Shown in pieces: positions 5,785-9,982 of a DNA stretch of 9,982 nucleotides. Origin of the DNA: Syntrophaceae bacterium (GTDB lineage: Bacteria; Desulfobacterota; Syntrophia; Syntrophales; UBA2210); NCBI GenBank assembly GCA_030619435.1, contig JAUXBI010000037.1, positions 1 to 9,982 on the forward strand. The letters are read 5' to 3'. The notes beneath the pieces were generated by a model. The model ran no database searches, had not been told where the DNA came from, and saw only the letters and a list, made by a program, of their open reading frames with translations. Each line of letters opens with the position of its first letter. Position 1 is the stretch's first letter. The position numbers and the translations under genes are program-made.

Positions 5785-6621
5785 CTATCCGAAGGATTCG
5801 ACAAAGTTGATTTCACCATTAATCAGTTTGCCTACTATAACATCGTGCAACAGACCGCTATTACCCATAAACGAGCTTAACTTCATCAATGCCGGTAACC
5901 ACAGGGAATTAAATATCGGATCGAACAGATAGCTTATCAATGATTCGCCTATGAAGCGTATTACCATGAATGAGGATACCAGTACTGCCGCGGCTATAAC
6001 TATACCTGTCCTGGGCTTTACGCTTGCATCCTCCAGACGTTCAAACCATCGGTGGTGCCTGTGTGATATCTGTTGCACCTGATCTACTATGTGACCTACA
6101 AAAGCCCAGCATTCATTACGGTCTCTTGTCGAACAAGACGGGGATACGGCGTTGGGAATATCTGTTACAAGATCCTTTATTCCCTGACCGGTCAGACCGG
6201 ATGTTGGGATAACAGGTATTCCGAGGATTTCTCTCAGTTTTTCAAGATTGATACTTACGCCCCGATGTTTTGTGTCATCCCACATATTCAGTGCGATTAT
6301 CATTGGAATCTTCATTTCCATCAATTGCAGTGTCAGGTAAAGATTCCTTTCGAGGTTTGTTGCGTCGACGACATTTATTACAATATCACCGGTCTTCAGC
6401 ATTTCAGAGGCAATTTTCTCCGCTTCACATGTGGGCTCAAGGGTATAGGTGCCGGGCACATCAATAATCTCAACCTGCCTGCCGTCTATTTTCATGAACC
6501 CGCTTGTATAGCTGACAGTAGTCCCTGGATAATTGGAAGCGATTACACGCACCCCTGTGAGGCGGGAAAAGATAACACTCTTGCCGACATTCGGGTTGCC
6601 CATGAGCAGGATCTTCATCAT
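5785..6621 (-). CDS. feoB: Ferrous iron transporter FeoB, N-terminal part (GTPase domain + first membrane helices), ends at in-frame TAG
   Basis: 278 residues holding the G-protein domain of FeoB: G1 G-N-P-N-V-G-K-S (8-15), G2 P-G-T-T (32-35), G3 D-V-P-G (54-57), G4 N-M-W-D (112-115) and the G5-like T-S-G-L-T-G-Q-G (140-147). A short linker (about 165-200, with a reduced GDI region) leads to P-R-T-G-I-V-I-A and the first transmembrane helices. FeoB moves Fe(II) across the inner membrane with GTP hydrolysis. Translation ends after V-E-S-F-G at TAG, but the same frame resumes at once with L-S-S-G-L-Y-V-P-F-G, the normal FeoB continuation; the whole would be about 569 residues, a short FeoB type. 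ATG overlaps the feoA stop (ATGA), so the two are translationally coupled. As written, the product lacks both gate domains and could not form the full channel. Confidence 0.88.
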   Translation of the reverse strand: MMKILLMGNPNVGKSVIFSRLTGVRVIASNYPGTTVSYTSGFMKIDGRQVEIIDVPGTYTLEPTCEAEKIASEMLKTGDIVINVVDATNLERNLYLTLQLMEMKIPMIIALNMWDDTKHRGVSINLEKLREILGIPVIPTSGLTGQGIKDLVTDIPNAVSPSCSTRDRNECWAFVGHIVDQVQQISHRHHRWFERLEDASVKPRTGIVIAAAVLVSSFMVIRFIGESLISYLFDPIFNSLWLPALMKLSSFMGNSGLLHDVIVGKLINGEINFVESFG

Positions 6622-6857
6622 GTCCGTTTGTTCACCTCGATAAATATCTTGCCGGCCATACCGAAACCTATAGCCACTTTTGTCCTGTTTACCAGGACAG
6701 TAGTGGGCCCGCGCATAAGCATCGAATCTATTTTCGTTATTTTTTTCCCGGTTATGATTCCCAAAGCGTTAAGGCGGTTGATCAATCCCTGTCCACCCTT
6801 TATTTCACGCACGATTCCGCTTTCTCCCGGATTCAGATCATTCAGAGGTTTAATCAC
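6618..6857 (-). CDS. feoA: Ferrous iron transport protein A (FeoA, SH3-like)
   Basis: A 79-residue cytoplasmic protein with the FeoA pattern: P-L-N-D-L-N-P-G-E-S-G-I-V-R-E-I, then R-L-N-A-L-G-I-I-T-G-K-K-I, and a C-terminal V-N-R-T-K-V-A-I-G strand, an SH3-like fold. FeoA supports FeoB-mediated Fe(II) uptake, probably by contacting FeoB. Start choice: GTG at 6857-6855 has AAGGAAGGAAG (6868-6878) 10 nt upstream and gives the usual family length. A GTG at 6899 would add 14 residues but has its SD-like bases abutting the codon. The gene ends in the four-base ATGA overlap with feoB and follows a candidate promoter about 110 nt upstream. Confidence 0.88.
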   Translation of the reverse strand: MIKPLNDLNPGESGIVREIKGGQGLINRLNALGIITGKKITKIDSMLMRGPTTVLVNRTKVAIGFGMAGKIFIEVNKRT

Positions 6858-6910
6858 AGATATATGTCTTCCTTCCTTGGAACAATCAGGGGACAGCACC
6901 CCTCAAGCAC

Positions 6911-6928
6911 AGTAACTTAAGGTAACCT
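6911..6928. promoter_or_regulatory. Candidate operator in the feoAB leader
   Basis: GTAAC occurs at 6912-6916 and again at 6922-6926, exactly 10 bp (one helical turn) apart, with CTTAAG between and AGGT-T-ACCT symmetry at the promoter-proximal end on the minus strand. It lies between the feoAB promoter and feoA, where a metal-responsive repressor could act. It does not match the classical Fur box; the AGGTTA half resembles DtxR-type sites only loosely. Confidence 0.25.
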
Positions 6929-6963
6929 GCCTCTCTTTTTTCAACAGCGTCGATGTGCAAAGA

Positions 6964-6990
6964 TTTATACCGTGTTGCATTGTCCGTCAA
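6964..6990 (-). promoter_or_regulatory. Sigma-70 promoter of feoAB
   Basis: Minus-strand TTGACG (6985-6990) and TATAAA (6964-6969) with a 15-nt spacer, slightly short. It is the best promoter-like pair upstream of feoA and would give a leader of about 100 nt. Confidence 0.5.
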
Positions 6991-7086
6991 GGAAAAATGT
7001 TTCAGTTCTTTTTAGAATTGTATAAAATTTGATTATTTAACAGGTAAAAAACAGGCGATCATAAAAGTGTCCTCTGCTTTTGCAAC

Positions 7087-7113
7087 TTGCCTTTTTAGCG
7101 GCCCTATTATAAA
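7087..7113 (+). promoter_or_regulatory. Candidate promoter for the radical SAM/corC/lnt genes
   Basis: TTGCCT (7087-7092) and TATAAA (7108-7113) with a 15-nt spacer. The first TTAGCGGCC repeat lies within the spacer and the second lies just after the expected start point, a suggestive operator layout. Confidence 0.3.
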
Positions 7114-7190
7114 AGTAGTACATTATTAGTTAGCGGCCTCGCAAATCTCATGCACTCATCGTACCTGCGGGAGGAATACGAGAATCAATA

Positions 7191-8063
7191 ATGAAATATG
7201 AAGGAATGGTAATAAGACCTCCGAGCGAGGCAGGAAGCCTCCTGTTGCAGGTGACCGTTGGATGTTCGCATAATAAGTGTACGTTCTGTCCGACCTATAA
7301 GGGAGAAAAGTTCAGGATCAAGTCCTTTGACGAGATTGAGGAGGATATACTGGAGGCATCCGGATATGGTTATATCGAGAGAGTTTTTCTCTGTGATGGT
7401 GATGTGCTGATTATGCCTATGAGAAAGCTGGTGCCTGTCCTTGAATCCATTAACAGAAATATAAAGGGTGTAAAAAGGATTGGGCTCTACGCAAATGCCA
7501 AGAGCCTTCTGCGTAAGACACCCGAAGAGCTTCTGGAATTAAGAAATCTGGGTGTAAAAATAGTTTATCTGGGCGTGGAAACGGGGAATGATGAGATCCT
7601 CGAAAAAATACAAAAAGGGGCAAATGCCCGCCAGATGGTGGAAGCGGGACAAAAGATCAAAAAGGCTGGTATAACGCTTTCCGTTACTGTGCTTCTGGGA
7701 ATCGGTGGAAGGGCAAAGAGCATGGAACATGCCCTGGCTACAGCCAGGGTGCTGACGGAAATGGACCCGGATTATGTAGGAGCGCTCACCGTCATGGTGG
7801 TTCCGGACACTGTTTTATATGAGGAACAGATGTCGGGAAAATTCGAACTGCCTGATAAGTTTGGATTTCTTGAAGAACTGGGGATTATGGTGGCGAATTC
7901 TGATTTTACAAACTGCTTTTTTACCTCCAATCATGCCTCAAACTACTTGCCGATACGCGCCAGAATGCCTCAGGAAAAAGATGAAACAGTAGAATTGATA
8001 CAACACGTCATCAAATCCTCGAACAGAAAGATGCTCAGACCTGAATATCTAAGGGGATTGTAA
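7191..8063 (+). CDS. Radical SAM protein of unknown substrate
   Basis: 290 residues. The [4Fe-4S]-binding cysteines are C25, C30 and C33 (G-C-S-H-N-K-C-T-F-C-P), spaced Cx4CxxC rather than the usual Cx3CxxC. Other radical SAM marks follow: the region C-D-G-D-V-L-I (68-74), the G-V-E-T-G-N-D-E-I-L motif (127-136) of the ribose/SAM site, and later strands V-T-V-L-L-G-I-G-G (165-173). The first residues, M-K-Y-E-G-M-V-I-R-P-P-S-E-A, and the absence of an N-terminal B12 domain or a C-terminal accessory domain point to a family of short radical SAM oxidoreductases (COG1032-like) often loosely named coproporphyrinogen oxidase-like. The substrate cannot be inferred. SD GGGAGGA at 7169-7175 stands 15 nt before ATG, longer than ideal. 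Only about 40 nt separate it from the corC-like gene, so they are probably co-transcribed; the neighbours do not reveal a shared pathway. Confidence 0.85.
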   Translation: MKYEGMVIRPPSEAGSLLLQVTVGCSHNKCTFCPTYKGEKFRIKSFDEIEEDILEASGYGYIERVFLCDGDVLIMPMRKLVPVLESINRNIKGVKRIGLYANAKSLLRKTPEELLELRNLGVKIVYLGVETGNDEILEKIQKGANARQMVEAGQKIKKAGITLSVTVLLGIGGRAKSMEHALATARVLTEMDPDYVGALTVMVVPDTVLYEEQMSGKFELPDKFGFLEELGIMVANSDFTNCFFTSNHASNYLPIRARMPQEKDETVELIQHVIKSSNRKMLRPEYLRGL

Positions 8064-8200
8064 GGGCGCGTTTCTTGTTATTTCTGAATATCAACCGAAT
8101 GGAGGGATGAAATATTTTTCCGGAAAAAATCAAGAAGTGGCTCGGGACACTCTTTCCGGGTGCGGTCAGAAGAAAAAGCCTGACTTTGCTGGAGGGGAAA

Positions 8201-8995
8201 ATGCAATCTATTATTGATGCGGGCGAGAAAGACGGTCTCATTGACAGGCAGTCTGGTGAGATGATCCAGAGCATTCTTGAATTGCGTGAGACCGTAGCCC
8301 GGGAAGTAATGGTGCCCAGAACGGAAATAGTTGCCGTGAGCGACAACTCTACAATAGATGATATACTTGCCCTTACCCTGAAACATGGGCATACAAGAAT
8401 ACCGTTTTACAATGAAAATATTGATAATATTGTGGGGATATTAAATGTAAAGGATCTATTGAGGTTCTGGTCGAAACCATTCCAGGAGAAAGATATCATC
8501 TCTATCCTCAGAAAGACCTATTACATCCCGGAGACCAAGAATATTCACCTCCTCCTGCACGAACTTAAAGAAAAAAAATCACATATGGCCATAGTTATTG
8601 ATGAATATGGTGGAACCTCCGGTCTTGTGACATTAGAGGATCTGATAGAGGAGATAGTTGGTGAGATTCATGATGAACACGACATCGAGGAAAATCCCTT
8701 CACAAAACTCCCCGGAGGTGAGGTTCTTGTGGACAGCAGGGTCGAGATTGAGGAGTTTGAAGAGTACTTCGGCATAGAAGTTCCAAAAGGGCAGTTCGAA
8801 ACGCTTGGAGGATTCATATTCTATCTTATCAAAAAGATTCCCGTTGTGGGAGAAACTCTTACATATGAAAACCTGAAATTCACAATAGAAGCAGCCGATG
8901 AAAGGAGTATAAAGAAGGTAAGAATAGAACAAACCAGAGAAACGATCTCGCAGGCCGGCAACAAGAAAGAAAAGACGCGCGAAGACAATGAATAA
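8201..8995 (+). CDS. CorC/HlyC-type CBS-domain protein (YbeX-like)
   Basis: A soluble protein with two CBS domains and a C-terminal CorC_HlyC domain. Counting from the ATG at 8201 (264 residues), CBS1 spans about 35-90 (V-M-V-P-R-T-E-I-V-A-V), CBS2 about 100-155 (D-E-Y-G-G-T-S-G-L-V-T-L-E-D-L) and the transporter-associated domain about 165-242 (F-E-T-L-G-G-F-I). There is no DUF21 membrane domain, so it is of the CorC/YbeX type, linked to Mg/Co handling and, by its conserved place next to lnt, to the cell envelope. Start problem: ATG 8201 has GGAGG (8191-8195) 5 nt before it, and a TTG lies at 8186, but the frame stays open back to 8111 and encodes family-like sequence (I-F-P-E-K-I-K-K-W-L-G-T-L-F-P-G). 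The SD-ATG at 8101-8109 that would start it is one base out of frame. The natural N-terminus is probably near 8107. The end overlaps lnt by 8 nt. Confidence 0.85.
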   Translation: MQSIIDAGEKDGLIDRQSGEMIQSILELRETVAREVMVPRTEIVAVSDNSTIDDILALTLKHGHTRIPFYNENIDNIVGILNVKDLLRFWSKPFQEKDIISILRKTYYIPETKNIHLLLHELKEKKSHMAIVIDEYGGTSGLVTLEDLIEEIVGEIHDEHDIEENPFTKLPGGEVLVDSRVEIEEFEEYFGIEVPKGQFETLGGFIFYLIKKIPVVGETLTYENLKFTIEAADERSIKKVRIEQTRETISQAGNKKEKTREDNE

Positions 8996-9982
8996 GAAAA
9001 CTCTGTTACTCTCTCTGATTTCCGGATTACTTATTTTCCTGTCCTTTCCCAAAGCGGATATGGGATTCCTCGTCTGGATCGCGCTTGTGCCGCTCTTTTA
9101 TGCCTTAAGAGATACAGACCTTCCGGGTGCATTCCGGACAGGGTTTGTTGCCGGTCTTGTGTATAATACAGGCCTGATATACTGGGTTGTATTCGTTGTT
9201 GTACATTATGGCCACCTACCTTTCTATGCCGGTGTTTCGGTCATGCTTCTCCTGGCCATTTACCTGAGCCTCTATCCCGCACTCTTCTGTGCGGGTGTTG
9301 TCTATTTCAGGAAAAAGGGAATAAGGGGAGTAATAATAGCGCCCTTTCTCTGGGTATCTCTCGACTATCTGAAAGCCCACCTTTTTTCCGGATTTCCATG
9401 GGAAGACCTCGCTTATTCACAACATGGATACCTTCCCATAATACAGGTTGGAGACATTACAGGAATCTACGGGATAACATTTCTGATAGTACTTCTGAAC
9501 TGTATTGTTTATGACTGTATCAGTGGTTCGTTTTTCTCATCCGGCATTGGAAAGAAAAGGCTTCTGTCTGAGATTGTTATCGGTTTTGGTCTTCTGTTAC
9601 TGGTCTTCGGTTACGGAGTTTACCGTATGGATAGCTTGAGGGGTACCGTAGAACATCTTGATTCTGTTAATGTTTCACTCATTCAGGGAAATATTGACCA
9701 ATCCGTAAAGTGGAGTCAGAAATACCAGACAGACACGATGAACATATACAGAGATATGTCCGCCGATGCTTCGAATCACGACGTGTCATTGATTGTGTGG
9801 CCGGAAACTGCCGTGCCATTTTGTTTTCAGAATTATGATGACAGGGCCAGAGATGTGATAAATACGGCAAAGGAGACAAATTCCTGGCTTCTGTTCGGAT
9901 CTTTGGGTTACGCGAGGGAAGAGGGGAAAATCTCCTTTCGCAACAGCGCTTATCTTATATCTCCGGAAGGTACTGTTTCCGG
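8988..9982 (+). CDS. lnt: Apolipoprotein N-acyltransferase (partial, runs off the right edge)
   Basis: 331 residues are visible from ATG 8988, open to the window end. The N-terminal half is a multi-helix inner-membrane domain (helices from about residues 5, 25, 50, 78, 110, 160 and 195) with the family patterns S-F-P (19-21), L-V-P-L-F-Y-A-L (33-40), and F-P-W-E-D-L-A-Y-S-Q (136-145) before the periplasmic domain. The nitrilase-like domain starts near 227 with V-S-L-I-Q-G-N-I-D-Q and includes W-P-E-T-A-V-P (271-277), where E273 matches the catalytic Glu. The catalytic Lys and Cys lie beyond the edge. Lnt adds the third acyl chain to the N-terminal Cys of lipoproteins, which implies a Gram-negative envelope. 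The ATG overlaps the corC-like stop by 8 nt (ATGAATAA), suggesting translational coupling. No good SD precedes it. Confidence 0.92.
   Translation, partial: MNKKTLLLSLISGLLIFLSFPKADMGFLVWIALVPLFYALRDTDLPGAFRTGFVAGLVYNTGLIYWVVFVVVHYGHLPFYAGVSVMLLLAIYLSLYPALFCAGVVYFRKKGIRGVIIAPFLWVSLDYLKAHLFSGFPWEDLAYSQHGYLPIIQVGDITGIYGITFLIVLLNCIVYDCISGSFFSSGIGKKRLLSEIVIGFGLLLLVFGYGVYRMDSLRGTVEHLDSVNVSLIQGNIDQSVKWSQKYQTDTMNIYRDMSADASNHDVSLIVWPETAVPFCFQNYDDRARDVINTAKETNSWLLFGSLGYAREEGKISFRNSAYLISPEGTVS

Larger units (their letters stand above)
6858..7190. other. Divergent intergenic region between feoA and the radical SAM gene
   Basis: About 330 nt without a gene. From the left it holds the feoA SD, a GTAAC direct repeat (6912-6926), the feoAB promoter (6964-6990), AT-rich sequence including an isolated TATAAA on the plus strand at 7021-7026, a 9-bp direct repeat TTAGCGGCC (7095-7103 and 7130-7138) flanking a plus-strand promoter candidate, and the SD of the next gene at 7169-7175. 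No terminator hairpin was seen. Confidence 0.6.

Noticed and set aside
6073..6915. A 280-codon open frame on the plus strand antisense to feoB and feoA
   Set aside because: The opposite strand has complete G1-G5 GTPase motifs and FeoA; this frame has no recognisable domain or SD.

Overview
The window reads as part of the chromosome of an anaerobic bacterium, most probably a deltaproteobacterium (Desulfobacterota: sulfate-reducing or syntrophic lineages). This is inferred from a 2-oxoacid:ferredoxin oxidoreductase-type ferredoxin subunit, a divergent ATP-type PEP carboxykinase, a short FeoB with its own FeoA, an Lnt lipoprotein acylation gene (Gram-negative envelope), a near-consensus sigma-54 promoter and tandem GTTCACGGTT-type intergenic repeats. 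No phage, IS element, CRISPR array, tRNA or rRNA was seen.

Left part (1-2800), all on the minus strand: an HD-domain phosphohydrolase (2145-2741), pckA with a good sigma-70 promoter (375-2048), a two-cluster 4Fe-4S ferredoxin (34-273), and the first seven codons of what looks like the alpha subunit of a 2-oxoacid oxidoreductase at the edge. This arm is central carbon metabolism: PEP/oxaloacetate interconversion next to a ferredoxin-linked 2-oxoacid oxidoreductase.

Middle (2990-3618): largely non-coding. The minus strand carries a near-perfect sigma-54 promoter (3134-3150), then three hairpins and a strong intrinsic terminator with a T8 tract (2992-3029). Together they predict an RNA of about 130 nt whose first hairpin exposes an ACCTCCTCC loop, the sequence that pairs with Shine-Dalgarno sites. 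This looks like an undescribed sigma-54-controlled small RNA and is the most interesting item here. To its right lie a candidate enhancer palindrome and an imperfect inverted repeat of GGTTCACGGTT units.

Right part: rmuC on the plus strand (3619-4854); the feoA-feoB iron(II) uptake operon on the minus strand (6857 down to 4912), in which feoB is interrupted by a single in-frame TAG; a 333-base divergent intergenic region; then on the plus strand a radical SAM protein (7191-8063), a CorC/HlyC-type CBS-domain protein whose natural N-terminus is out of frame with the best SD-ATG (8107-8995), and lnt (8988 to the edge). The corC-lnt overlap reproduces the ybeX-lnt pairing of other Gram-negative bacteria.

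All calls rest on reading motifs and translations by eye; no database search was run.
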